The notes under the pieces: model-generated
Seen by the model: only the letters and a program-made list of their open reading frames with translations
What the model was told of the DNA's origin: nothing
Databases searched by the model: none
In this document: positions 1 to 8,555 of the stretch, in pieces
Position numbering within the stretch: position 1 is the stretch's first letter
Layout: the number at the start of each line of letters is the position of its first letter
Assembly: GCF_000763385.1 (NCBI RefSeq)
Contig: NZ_JQFA01000002.1
Coordinates: 1,612,001-1,676,000, forward strand
Length of the DNA stretch: 64,000 nt
Direction of reading: 5' to 3'
From: Leptolyngbya sp. KIOST-1
Lineage (GTDB): Bacteria > Cyanobacteriota > Cyanobacteriia > Phormidesmidales > Phormidesmidaceae
Made by a program: the position numbers and the translations under genes

Positions 1-28
1 ATGTATCTCCTCTTAACAGACCAGTGCC
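1..28. repeat. Dispersed repeat, copy 1 (partial, at left edge)
   Basis: These 28 bases are identical to 942-969 and related to 58423-58450. The right boundary (...CAGTGCC) is where ppa homology begins. The left part of the repeat would lie outside the window. Confidence 0.7.
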
Positions 29-204
29 ATATTCGCGACATCAGCGATATGCCCGCCATGGAGTTGGAGCGGATGGAGGAGTTTTTTGCGGTCTACAAGC
101 GCCTGCCCCAGGGTAGCGATGTGATCGAGCTGCGCGGCTTTGGCGACGCGAGGGAGGCCCAGGCGATGGTGCGTCAGGCCATTGATAGCTACCGGGCGCA
201 GTAG
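1..204 (+). pseudogene. ppa: Inorganic pyrophosphatase, C-terminal fragment
   Basis: The last 58 residues (from HIRDISDMPA to SYRAQ) resemble the C-terminal helix region of soluble family I inorganic pyrophosphatase, which hydrolyses PPi to phosphate in the cytoplasm (the D-I/L-P...E..FF..YK pattern). The catalytic Asp cluster, which lies upstream in this family, is absent. The first 28 bases are not ppa sequence but a dispersed repeat found again at 942-969, so the ATG at position 1 belongs to the repeat. Either the gene was broken by an insertion or recombination at this repeat, or the rest lies left of the window. The family assignment rests on a short stretch. Confidence 0.6.
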
Positions 205-280
205 GGGTTAGTTTCGGGAAGGGTGCGATCGCCTAGCCCTACAAATACTAGGCAATCGCACCAGCTCCACACTTAATTTT

Positions 281-904
281 TTAGTCAACTCCATCCAGAG
301 AGGCAGCTTCAATAAAGATGCGTTTCACGTCTTGATGGGTGGCGCGAATGCTCTGCTCGATACGGCATACCGCTGTTTCAATCTCATCGGCAGAGAGATG
401 ATCGCAAAATTCAATATTCATCGCCAGCATGATATCCCGAGGGCCTAGGTGCAGGGTAATCGGTGGCCCCATATCAGAGACAGCCTGGTCAGCCTTGACG
501 AGGGTTTTGATGCTGTCTCGCACCGCGATAGAAGCGCTTTCCCCCATCAGTAGACTCTTCGTTTCGATGACCAACAGCGTGGCGACTACGATGAGCAATA
601 GCCCAATCAGGATGGAAGCAACGCCGTCATAGAGAGCATTGTCGAACATCTGGGTGAGCACAATTCCACCAAAGGCAATGGCAAGCCCGACCAGCGCAGC
701 AGCATCTTCCACAATGACAATAAATGCGCTGGGATCTTTACTCTCGCGAATGGCTTGCCATAAACTAACCTCAGCTTTGCGGGGATAGTTTTTGTTAAAC
801 TCCCGAATAGATACGGCTAGGGCTAAACTTTCAAACAGGGCAGCGGCGGCCAGCACGACATAGCTGACCAAGGCATAGTTGCCAAGGCTTGTGTAGTCGC
901 TTGC
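281..904 (-). pseudogene. Cation diffusion facilitator (CDF) transporter, N-terminally truncated
   Basis: This matches the C-terminal two thirds of a CDF-family metal/proton antiporter of the inner membrane: transmembrane helices, then the conserved stretch with D in VEDAAALVG, two more helices and a C-terminal cytoplasmic ferredoxin-like domain. The first helices, including the usual first HxxxD metal site, are missing. The reading frame stays open upstream through the dispersed repeat at 931-972 and runs into the methyltransferase end, so no native start exists. The first in-frame start-like codon is a TTG at about 871. It is probably a non-functional remnant truncated by the same event that cut the methyltransferase. 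It is opposite in strand to the ppa fragment. Confidence 0.7.
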
Positions 905-930
905 TATCCACCCAGGAACTTCTCTGCCTG

Positions 931-972
931 AGAGGGTTTCAATGTATCTCCTCTTAACAGACCAGTGCCGCG
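931..972. repeat. Dispersed repeat, copy 2 (candidate insertion-sequence terminus)
   Basis: This 42-base core matches 58412-58453 at 36 positions, and all six differences are transitions. Weaker similarity (TATYCACCCAG) extends left to about 905. On the minus strand it starts GGCACTGGTCTGTTAAG, like a transposon terminal inverted repeat. It supplies the last codons and stop of the truncated methyltransferase on one side and abuts the truncated CDF gene on the other. Confidence 0.65.
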
Positions 973-2732
973 TGCTTTGATGTTATGTGGTCAGCAACAA
1001 AATCTGTAGCAGCACCATGTCTCATAGTGTCTAAAAATAAGTTTCCATTTTCCATAGGTGTATATGGAGTAAATATTTCATTATGACCATTTCCAATTGA
1101 AGGCAGATCACTGATAGCATCGCGTACAGTCACGAAACTTTTAGAGGTTCCTGGTCCATGAGTTGGAAAAGGATATGGTCCCCAATCTCCAAAGTCCTCA
1201 GAGGTGTAACCTAGGTCTGCTCTAATACCTATGGCAAAGAAACGGTAACGATATTGAGGTACTCCATACCAAGCTGCATCAAGAAGTTTTTGCGAGACAA
1301 AGTAACCTGCTTTTTCCATCCGCCGACTTAGATATCCAAGCAGACTACCATCTTGATCATTTTGATGCTGTGCCCATGCTACTCCTTGAACATTCTCGAG
1401 AAGAAAGACTGCTGGCTTAAGCTGTTCTACATAATCTAAAAAGACTGCAAATAATTTGTTATTGGGATTATTGATTCCTCCAGAATTTCGATTTGAGCTG
1501 GAAAAACCTTGACAAGGTGGGCCTCCTATAAGTAATTGGATACCTCCTGCTTCTCTAGCAATTCTGGATAGATATTGTTTGGCGTCTGGCTGACGAAGAT
1601 CAATTGGGACACTTTGCTCTGGCAACGAAAGTCCCAATTCCTTTTTGTAGATTTCAGAAGCAAAAATATGGCTTTGCTCTAAAGTTCTTACATATATTGG
1701 ATTAACTTCTCCAGAAAAAATGATTCTGTACGGGTTGGCTCCCTTATTAGCCATCAAAAAACCAAGCCCCATACCGCCTGCACCGGCGAAAAGCTCAATA
1801 ATATTTAAGTCCTCCCAGTTCTTTCTTAAAGTTCCCTTAAGTACCTGTGCCTCTCCATCTGGAAAACCTTGGCTTTTTTGCGGGAGGATAGTTTGATTAG
1901 TTAAGTTGGGTCGGGTTGCTAACTTTGAAGTTCTTTTCACTTCTCTTTTTGGAGATTGAGATATTGCAGTATCTCTTTTTTTCTGAGCACGACTGACGGG
2001 GCGAATCCACCGCGACCAACCTACAATAGAGACAAGTTCTTGCATATTTGCCTCCTTCAAAGAAGTAGCAAAAAAAATACTATTTCTGCTGATCCCTGAA
2101 ATAGCACCTCTTTGAGCCAGAAAAATTCTGCTCTCAGCACCTTTGGAGGAATCCATAACCCCTAAATCAATGCAAGAATAAGCAATGTTTTTATCACTTG
2201 TAGGCTCAAGCACAGAAAAAGTCTCCCATTTTCTGTGGATCTGAAGATCAAGTACTTCTGAGAGTTTTGGCAAGTCTTTTTTCTTCAAATCGAGAGCATC
2301 TTTTTTGTCGCTTTCGCAGGCAGATATTGAAGCCCTAAATGAGGGACGTAATTCTAATGCAAAATCAAGTCTTCTTGCAGCTAACTCCTTTAAAAACCTT
2401 GAATCACAGCCGTATACACTTCTTCCTACAATAATCGCTTGCTCCTCACTGGAAGCATTCTCATCGATCAACTTGAGAGCTAAATTAATTTTTGAAGAAT
2501 TCAATCTTCCTAGCCCGTAGTTTTCGGGAAAGAGTTTCTCTTCAGCCAATTTGACTGCTGTACCATTCCTGATTTCATGAAGTTTTATCAGTATATATTT
2601 TTGACCACCGTCAATACCGATGGAAGTTCTGCGAATAGAATTTTCAGCGTCGTCTTCAATCAAAAGAATAGTACGTTCCTCAAGTCCTAAGAACCCCTCG
2701 TCTTTTTTTCGGAAATCAAGCGTCAAATGCAT
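954..2732 (-). CDS. C5 cytosine DNA methyltransferase, C-terminally truncated, with unusual N-terminal domain
   Basis: 592 residues. From about residue 313 it shows C5-methyltransferase motif I (ELFAGAGGMGLGF), motif IV with the catalytic Cys (GGPPCQGFSS) and motif VI (FLLENVQGV), then motif VIII-like YGVPQYRYRFF. The target-recognition domain and motifs IX and X (GN.VPP) are missing: the protein ends after DHITSKH in codons supplied by the dispersed repeat. It is therefore likely inactive, since motif X helps form the SAM pocket. Residues 1-290 match no methyltransferase part. Two stretches there (VYGCDSRFLKELAARRL and FFATSLKEANMQELV...RW) recall IS701/IS4-type DDE transposases, which is weak inference. 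The coding region is AT-rich and without HIP1 sites, unlike the neighbours. It is divergent from the Z1 helicase, a pairing known from restriction-modification-like defence loci. Confidence 0.85.
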   Translation of the reverse strand: MHLTLDFRKKDEGFLGLEERTILLIEDDAENSIRRTSIGIDGGQKYILIKLHEIRNGTAVKLAEEKLFPENYGLGRLNSSKINLALKLIDENASSEEQAIIVGRSVYGCDSRFLKELAARRLDFALELRPSFRASISACESDKKDALDLKKKDLPKLSEVLDLQIHRKWETFSVLEPTSDKNIAYSCIDLGVMDSSKGAESRIFLAQRGAISGISRNSIFFATSLKEANMQELVSIVGWSRWIRPVSRAQKKRDTAISQSPKREVKRTSKLATRPNLTNQTILPQKSQGFPDGEAQVLKGTLRKNWEDLNIIELFAGAGGMGLGFLMANKGANPYRIIFSGEVNPIYVRTLEQSHIFASEIYKKELGLSLPEQSVPIDLRQPDAKQYLSRIAREAGGIQLLIGGPPCQGFSSSNRNSGGINNPNNKLFAVFLDYVEQLKPAVFLLENVQGVAWAQHQNDQDGSLLGYLSRRMEKAGYFVSQKLLDAAWYGVPQYRYRFFAIGIRADLGYTSEDFGDWGPYPFPTHGPGTSKSFVTVRDAISDLPSIGNGHNEIFTPYTPMENGNLFLDTMRHGAATDFVADHITSKHAALVC

Positions 2733-2962
2733 AACTATTCTTTTTAGAACTTCGTGAATTGAGAGGATAGCGACAAACGCTTCAGCATGACTTTTAAATG
2801 ATCTCTTATCTTATTTCAAAAATCCAAATATTTTGCATGCAGGGCTAAACTTTAAGAAAATTAATACACTTGTATCGTTTTCTTGTTGCACTCTGTTTTC
2901 TTCTTTGCAAGGAGCATTTTCCTTGTCTATTATAAAACGGTTGAACTAAATGGTCTGTCTAC

Positions 2963-4986
2963 ATGGTATTCAGCAACACTTCGAGCCGACAAGTAGTTGA
3001 AGGAACAACTGTACAAAATCTTCGGCAAACTATGTTGTTGGAAGGCATTGCGGAATCAGATTGCAACGTGATATTTACAACTGCTACTAACATTCTTACT
3101 CGTTGCGTAGCTCCAGAAGAGACAGGCTCTTCTCAGGGATTGATATATGGGAACATTCAAAGTGGTAAGACTGCCGTAATTATTGCCGTGATTGCATTAG
3201 GTCTAGATAATGGCCACCAGAATTTTGTGGTTCTAACTTCTGATTTGAATGATTTGTATATTCAAACTCTGAATAGGATACAATCTTCTCTACATAATTG
3301 CCACGTACTTGAAAAGCAAGACTTCAAACAACCCCCCAATCTTAATCCGAGTATTCCCCTAATTTTTGTTTCATCAAAAAATCCCACAGTTCTCCCAAGA
3401 CTCACGGCTGCGATAGACCAGCTTGGTCGTAACGAGAACAACTTTCTGATTATTGATGATGAAGCAGATCAAGCAAGCTTAGATACCAATATCAATAATA
3501 ATCGTCCACCTAGTAGCGTTAATAGAGAAATCACAAACCTAAGAAATTCTTTGATTTCATATACGTTTTTGCAGACGACTGCAACGCCACAAGCACTATT
3601 TCTGCAAGATAGCCAAGACGCTTTTAGGCCAACCTTTGTAGAAGTTACACAGCGAGCGAAAGTTATGTGGGAGGGAACCATTTCTTCAATGATGATGATT
3701 TTCAATCGTCACCACATTTGTGTTTAGTGCCTCCAATGGATTTAGCGTTACTTAGCAATCAGAATCAAATTCCTCCGTCACTGATAGACTCACTCTTTGT
3801 TTTCTTAACAGGAGCTGCTTCCCTCAGATTGCTAGGCAATATTAAAAATTATACATATTTACTTCATACAAGTTTTAGGCAAGCACAGCACACCCAAGCC
3901 GCTATCGTAATAAGTCAGTTTTTTACCCAGTTGCAAGGTGAGTTAGGCCCTAATCAAACTCCTTCAAATAGGACAATGAGCGGCTTTATGGAGGCATATA
4001 ATGCTTTGCAGAGCACATTTGGAAATGATATGCCTTCCTTTGAAGATGTAATAAGCGAAGTTAGAAACTACATTTTATCTACTTCCATTTCTGAAGTTAA
4101 TGCTTCTACGGGGGACGGAGTAGATCCAAACCCTACCAGAAGGCATACTATTTACATCGGTGGCGCTAAAATTGGAAGAGGAGTTACTATTAGAAATTTG
4201 CTAGTAACCTATTACGGTAGGGATGCACAAAAACCTCAAATGGATACTGTGCTGCAACATGCAAGAATGTATGGATATAGGCAAAATGAATTGCCAGCAA
4301 TTAGAATTTATTTGCCAATACATTTAGCTCGTAGATTTTATGATATACACGCTTCTGATAACGCGGTTAGAGAGGTTTGTAATCAGGTAGGTGAACCAAT
4401 TTCTGTACTTCCTCTAAGCACCAGCCTAAATCCGACCCGGCGAAATGTTCTTAACAAGATGACTGTAGATCAACGGGCTTACGTGGGTGGTCGACAATAT
4501 TTTCCTCGTCAGCCGATCGCAGAACCTCCGATTCTAGTTAACGCACAAACCCAGCAGTTAGATGAACTTCTTTCTCTCTCCCAATATCCACAGGAACGCA
4601 CTGCATACACTATTTCTATAGATTCTGCCTTGCAGATTCTCAACTTTCACTTCGGTACCATAGGAGGGCTAAATGGTGCGTGGGATGATGAGCTAATTAG
4701 AACTGCATTGGCTGAAATTCGTAATTCTTCAGAATTCGATGACAATATATCTCTTGTTATTATTAGCCGAGCTTCTAATATTTCGCGTTCATTAACTGGC
4801 TTGACTAGAGCAATTGTTCCAGGTAACGCCGGCAATCCACCCTACGGAGTTAGCAGGCAAAGGCCAGCCCTACTAATGACAAAACTGCTGGGTTCAACCT
4901 CAAGAAACTGGTATGGCCATCCTTTTTGGGTTCCAGTAGTACGTTTCCCAGATGGAAACTATGCCTTTGCGGCAAATTACAGTTGA
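2963..4986 (+). pseudogene. Z1-domain SF2 helicase-like ATPase, split by a -1 frameshift
   Basis: Two overlapping frames make one protein of about 674 residues. Frame one (2963-3727) carries Walker A (GNIQSGKT), Walker B (LIIDDEAD) and motif III (TTATPQA). Frame two (from about 3663 to 4986) carries YVGGNHFF, GGAKIGRGVTI and DTVLQHARMYGYR (motifs V/VI). Restoring one A in the run at 3659-3661 (AAA to AAAA) joins them as ...QRAKSYVGGNHFF. Z1 proteins are described beside DNA methyltransferases and MORC/MutL-like ATPases in mobile restriction-type systems. No GHKL ATPase or nuclease gene is present here. The frameshift may be a real mutation, programmed slippage or a sequencing error. It is shorter than many Z1 proteins. 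The AT-rich composition matches the methyltransferase and suggests joint acquisition. Confidence 0.8.
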
Positions 4987-5148
4987 GCGACATTATCCTT
5001 CTGCAAGTATTTTCTCTAAGTACGAAGCTAAGGGCTAGGCATTTTAGGCAATAAGCTTGGCAGCTTTGGCAGAAACTCTCACTGGGAGAATAGTACAGCT
5101 TGCCTGCGACTAGATCTAGTGTATTGCTTTGAGTGTCGCACCCGGAAC

Positions 5149-5295
5149 TGGACAATTAATTGTTTAAAACTGGTGAAGAAGTTCGCCGAACCTAGCAAAA
5201 ACGGCCCCCGATCGCTGGAAGCCCCATTCTTTCGTTAAAAATGGACACTAATCCTTTAAAGTCGGACAAATAATCCTTTAATGGACACTGAAACA
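5149..5295 (-). mobile_element. Terminus of a Tn7-like (CAST-type) transposon
   Basis: Read on the minus strand, the element begins TGTTTCAGTGTCC at 5295 and continues with repeated units of about 21 bases sharing the core TTTAAAGGATTANTGTCC. On the plus strand the units start GGACA at 5150, 5243, 5264 and 5283, and the one at 5150 is separated from the others. A terminal TGT...ACA and spaced transposase-binding repeats are typical of one end of Tn7-like elements, including cyanobacterial CRISPR-associated ones, which insert beside tRNA genes. The element interior lies to the left, so the methyltransferase/Z1 pair would be its cargo. No tns genes, Cas12k/Cascade or CRISPR repeats are seen, and the opposite end is not in the window. 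Confidence 0.7.
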
Positions 5296-5301
5296 CTTGA
5301 A

Positions 5302-5347
5302 AGCGGGTGATCGGACTCGAACCGACGACATTCAGCTTGGGAAGCTG
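5302..5347 (-). tRNA. tRNA-Gly(CCC), 3' half only
   Basis: The minus strand reads a complete anticodon stem-loop (CAGC-TTCCCAA-GCTG, anticodon CCC), variable loop, T arm (TCGG-TTCGAGT-CCGA) and the 3' acceptor strand ending CACCCGCT. The 5' half (acceptor strand and D arm) is replaced by unrelated sequence right of 5347, so this cannot be a functional tRNA. A half tRNA running from the anticodon loop to the 3' end is the usual core of a tyrosine-integrase attachment site. It also sits six bases from a transposon end, fitting insertion next to a tRNA gene. Confidence 0.75.
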
Positions 5348-5568
5348 TGAATCACTTCTTATTCAGCAAGGGTTTCAAGGCCATGAATTTAGCGTTACCC
5401 CAAACTTACCCCGATTTGGACATGGTTAAGAATTCCTACGACCTTATCTCTGGGGTGCTGACGGTCGCCTGCTGGATAGGAGCTGATCCAACGACCTTCA
5501 AGCTGCGCCACACTTGCCCACTGCTACAATTGAGGCAAGCTTGCCTAAAACCTTTCGTCCTGTCTTCT

Positions 5569-5758
5569 ATGGATATTCGGCAACGAGCGATTTCCCTGAT
5601 TGAGCATCTGCCTCAGAACAAGCTTGGAGGTCATGGTTCAGTTGTTAGAGGTCTTAGCGGAACCCGTCCATCAGGCGTCAATGCCGCCTGAGTACGATCG
5701 AGGGCCTCAACAACTCAGACGAGAGGTAGCTCAAAGAGCTCAGCACCTTGTTCGCTAG
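5569..5758 (+). pseudogene. Small antitoxin-like protein (DUF2281-like), frameshifted
   Basis: The frame starts MDIRQRAISLIEHLPQNKL and continues after a one-base shift as EVMVQLLEVLAEPVHQ, ending ...AQHLVR at 5756-5758, about 62 residues. The pattern (helix, hydrophobic LLEVLAEP) resembles short cyanobacterial antitoxin-like proteins encoded before nuclease-type toxins. An extra G at 5625-5627 (CTTGGAGG instead of CTTGAGG) breaks the frame. It lies 26 bases before the Uma2 gene on the same strand. Family assignment is tentative. Confidence 0.45.
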
Positions 5759-5784
5759 CCATATGATGATGGGGCCACCTGACC

Positions 5785-6444
5785 ATGACTCAAGCAACGG
5801 TAACCACGGATATCTATCCCGACTCCGATGGTCAGCCCATGGCTGATAACACGAAGCAATACCGTTGGATTGTGCGGTTGGTCAGCAATCTAAGAAATCT
5901 CTTGCAGGGCCAAACAGCTTTTGTCGCAGGGGATTTGCTCTGGTATCCGGTTCAGGTGGATGCTCCCCCCGTTCCTTCCCAGGCCCCTGATGCCATGGTG
6001 GTGCTGGGGCGTCCGGATGTTGACCGTGGCAGCTACAAGCAGTGGAAAGAGGACAACATCCCGCCCCAGGTAGTTTTTGAGATTATCTCTCCCAGTAATT
6101 CAGCCACTGAGATTTCACAAAAGCAAGCGTTTTATGACCGGTATGGGGTGCTGGAAATGGTCTTCTACGACCCCGACAATTTTGAGTTTTGGGGACTGAC
6201 GCGCCAGGCCCCAGATGAACGGCTAGTGCTACTAACCCGCCTCAATTTGCCCTGGACATCCCCGACCCTAGGGGTCACATTTGACATGTTTGAGGATGGA
6301 CTGGCGCTGTTCTATCCCAATGGGGAGCGCTTCAAAGACCCTGAGGAGCTGTACCAGGAACGGAACCAGACCCAGCGCAAATTAGATCGGGCTATGGAAA
6401 AACTACGGGAACTGGGTATCGACCCTAGTGAGTTGGAAGAATAG
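5785..6444 (+). CDS. Uma2-family (DUF820) putative restriction endonuclease-like protein
   Basis: 219 residues. Residues 50-150 fit the Uma2/DUF820 PD-(D/E)XK nuclease fold: GDLLWYP, then APDAMVVLG (Asp), VVFEIISPSN (the E-I-S-P-S hallmark) and KQAFYDRYGVLEMVFYDP (Lys and the following strand). The C-terminus after about residue 185 is a charged coiled coil (YQERNQTQRKLDRAMEKLRELG) ending in a typical L-G-I-D-P tail. Uma2 genes are highly multiplied in cyanobacteria; their biological role is unsettled. Start ATG 5785 has no strong ribosome site. The broken antitoxin-like frame precedes it. Confidence 0.85.
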   Translation: MTQATVTTDIYPDSDGQPMADNTKQYRWIVRLVSNLRNLLQGQTAFVAGDLLWYPVQVDAPPVPSQAPDAMVVLGRPDVDRGSYKQWKEDNIPPQVVFEIISPSNSATEISQKQAFYDRYGVLEMVFYDPDNFEFWGLTRQAPDERLVLLTRLNLPWTSPTLGVTFDMFEDGLALFYPNGERFKDPEELYQERNQTQRKLDRAMEKLRELGIDPSELEE

Positions 6445-6489
6445 GTGGGGGTTTAACATCCTATTCGATTCACAACGTCCTCACAGCTT

Positions 6490-7074
6490 ATGAATGATGC
6501 AATCCTAGCTGAACAACTGAGCAGAACAGGCAACCTGATGGACTTGCTCAATGATGAGGATTGGGTTCGGGAGGCAGATGTCGATCGCGCCAGTGAGGAA
6601 GGGAAGGTTGAGGCTGGTCTAGGTCTACAGCCGTATGTGGAGTTACTCAAGGAGGTTTCGCCGGAAGCTCTGCAGCGGCAGCGGTGGACTGTGCGAGTGC
6701 TATCCATTTTGTTACCGGAGTTGCAGGGGTGGTTAGAGTCGTGGCAGCTCGGGCGGAGTCTAGAGGCTGTCTACATGGAGGCGCAAAAATGCTTATACGG
6801 TCACCTGAGGTATCTCACCCCCGAACAAACGGCATGGATTGAGGCGCTGTTGGCAGAGGAAGAGCAGGCGTTACCCAACGAACAGAAGGGGGTTCGGGCT
6901 GAGGCGATCGCTATACTCGCTCAGATGTTCACTACAGAAGACTGGCAGAGCGTTGGCGTAGCCGCCCCAGAGGGGCATCGCGAATGTGGCCTCTCAAACA
7001 ATGGCGAAAGACATTCTACAAATGGGACAAGAAGCGGTGGTTCCTACTCTCACTATCCAGGTCTAAGCCATTAG
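6490..7074 (+). CDS. Hypothetical protein
   Basis: 194 residues, 45 bases after Uma2 on the same strand. The body is helical and acidic, Leu/Glu-rich, with no signal peptide or membrane segment; it contains VREADVDRASEEGKVEAG and PEQTAWIEALLAEEEQ. I recognise no family. From about residue 157 (after TTEDWQ) the composition changes abruptly to Gly/Ser/His/Arg-rich sequence that looks out of frame, so the true C-terminus may have been altered by a frameshift near 6950. Confidence 0.5.
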   Translation: MNDAILAEQLSRTGNLMDLLNDEDWVREADVDRASEEGKVEAGLGLQPYVELLKEVSPEALQRQRWTVRVLSILLPELQGWLESWQLGRSLEAVYMEAQKCLYGHLRYLTPEQTAWIEALLAEEEQALPNEQKGVRAEAIAILAQMFTTEDWQSVGVAAPEGHRECGLSNNGERHSTNGTRSGGSYSHYPGLSH

Positions 7075-7110
7075 ATAGGGTTGAGAACGGTATGGTGCTT
7101 TTCTCTCCCC

Positions 7111-7695
7111 TCAGGCAAACACCTCCCCATGCCCCTCGGGAGTGAAGCAGTGGCTGGATGGAGCTGGATCAAACATAACGGTGTACTGAGCTGAGGGGCT
7201 CAGCCGCTGCATAGCCCTCAAATGGGCATCAGCATCATTGCGCCGTCGAAACCGCGCCACCGTGCGCCGCTGCATGTGGGGGAGGAGTTGAACAACGCAC
7301 CAGGGATGGAGCAGCTGGTTGTAGGCCGTAGGAGCTTCCACCTCGTAGGCCGCATATGAAGAGTACTGCTGGCGCTCTAAACGGTGAGTCTCCTGCTCGC
7401 TGACAGCATCCATTGGGTAAGACTGCACGCTCTCTCCGGCACTGGCCGCGCTGGGCTTCAATGCCTGCTCAATCTTGCCCAACAGTTCAGAAGCTTCTCG
7501 ATCTGGGGGATGCAGCGTCCAAGCGTTAATCGGGGCAGGCTGGAAGGTTAGCCGGTAGGTTTTGCTGTTTCTACAGTGAACTAGCCAAACAGCCTGCCGA
7601 GGAAGCTTTTGCAGACGGTACGAGCCCTGCCCTGGCGTTGCCAGCGCCGCCCGGATACGTTTGATATCGGCCATGATTCGGTGCCCTTGGCTCAT
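7111..7695 (-). CDS. Hypothetical protein
   Basis: 194 residues starting MSQGHRIMADIKRIRAAL. This start is preferred over an upstream ATG because AGGGAGGA lies eight bases before it. The N-terminal part (YRLQKLPRQAVWLVHCRNSKTYRLTF) and C-terminal part (PWCVVQLLPHMQRRTVARFRRRNDAD followed by HLRAMQRL) look like two small alpha/beta units. There are no membrane segments. No family is recognised. It lies 100 bases downstream of the HTH gene on the same strand and may belong to that operon. Confidence 0.6.
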   Translation of the reverse strand: MSQGHRIMADIKRIRAALATPGQGSYRLQKLPRQAVWLVHCRNSKTYRLTFQPAPINAWTLHPPDREASELLGKIEQALKPSAASAGESVQSYPMDAVSEQETHRLERQQYSSYAAYEVEAPTAYNQLLHPWCVVQLLPHMQRRTVARFRRRNDADAHLRAMQRLSPSAQYTVMFDPAPSSHCFTPEGHGEVFA

Positions 7696-7794
7696 TTGAC
7701 TGTCCTCCCTGATGCTTCGATTCAGTGCAGTTGATGCCACCCTATCTGGGGGAGATTTACCAAAACAGAGCACGGTGATATTGACAATTTCGGG

Positions 7795-8106
7795 TTAGGT
7801 GTGATCGTCTTCCTGCTCGGTGGTGCAGAGGGCCTGCCGTAGGTCTGCCGGAATCTGGTCAAAGTTGTCGAGCAGAAAATCCATTAGGGCCAAATGGCGC
7901 AGGTCTACAGGGGTGGGGCGACGATAGCTGCGACCTTTGCGAAACCAGCCCCGCACCGTCGAAACTGATCGGGAGCAGATCGCCGCCATGTCTTCCTGGC
8001 TCACCTGCCACTTGGCGTAAAAACGCTGGGGCGTCATGCCCAATTGGCAGTAGCTGTACCGCTCGATTAGGCGCTGCTCGCGGGGAGAAAGGGGGCGAGG
8101 ATTCAT
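7795..8106 (-). CDS. Helix-turn-helix protein
   Basis: 103 residues. The central part (FYAKWQVSQEDMAAICSRSVSTVRGWFRKG, read as two helices and a turn) fits a HTH DNA-binding unit in which A-AICSRS-STV-GW is the recognition region. The C-terminus is acidic. The start codon overlaps the stop of the upstream gene by four bases (8103-8106), showing translational coupling. It probably regulates its own operon or acts in a plasmid-like function. The palindromes at 8556-8587 are a candidate site. Confidence 0.65.
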   Translation of the reverse strand: MNPRPLSPREQRLIERYSYCQLGMTPQRFYAKWQVSQEDMAAICSRSVSTVRGWFRKGRSYRRPTPVDLRHLALMDFLLDNFDQIPADLRQALCTTEQEDDHT

Positions 8107-8465
8107 CGGATAGGCTCCTCATCAAGGGGTTCGAGGTCGCCTTCCCAGGCGATATCGGCTCTGACCCAGGTGGCACTGGGGGAAGCAAGATCGAGCCAGA
8201 TCAGGTAGCACCACTGCCAGCGGCGGCTGTGGGGAGCGTAGCTGTAGAACTGGCCAATAACCAGGCCCCAATCGGTCGCGTTGCCATAGGGAATCCAGCA
8301 GAGGCGATCGCCGTAGTGAAAGCGGGGCGCTTCGACCTGGGGGAAGGCGGCGGGCAGGTTAGTGGTTGGTGGGAGGTGCAAGTGGCCAGGGTTAAGGGCG
8401 TACCCAAAGGCTCGATAGATGACCTGAAGCTGGCGCGATCGCTGTTTTGGAAAAGGTTGAGCCAT
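8103..8465 (-). CDS. Conserved hypothetical protein
   Basis: 120 residues, translationally coupled to the HTH protein through a four-base overlap. It is rich in Trp/Tyr (DRLCWIPYGNATDWGLVIGQFYSYA, RRWQWCYLIWLDL). The spacing of aromatic residues suggests a small beta barrel. It has no known motif. The G-D-R/W-I-P/W-G-V-I-G-Q pattern recalls proteins that bind nucleic acid or other chains through SH3-like barrels, but this is only an impression. Confidence 0.6.
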   Translation of the reverse strand: MAQPFPKQRSRQLQVIYRAFGYALNPGHLHLPPTTNLPAAFPQVEAPRFHYGDRLCWIPYGNATDWGLVIGQFYSYAPHSRRWQWCYLIWLDLASPSATWVRADIAWEGDLEPLDEEPIR

Positions 8466-8555
8466 AGGGATAGCACCTCCTGGGCGCTGGCGAAGGTCAG
8501 CCTGGCCGCTAAAAAAGCTGAGGTGGCTTGAACTAGCGAATATATCTATCTGTAT

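Noticed and set aside
1-972. Dispersed repeat as a CRISPR repeat (its plus strand reads GTTTCAATG...)
   Set aside because: Only three widely scattered copies, no regular spacers and no cas genes; transposon terminus fits better.
3655-3670. Programmed -1 frameshift signal
   Set aside because: The site lacks a canonical X-XXY-YYZ heptamer, so mutation or sequencing error is more likely.
5347-5691. 114-residue plus-strand open frame
   Set aside because: It joins the tRNA flank to a frame-shifted part of the antitoxin-like gene; not one protein.
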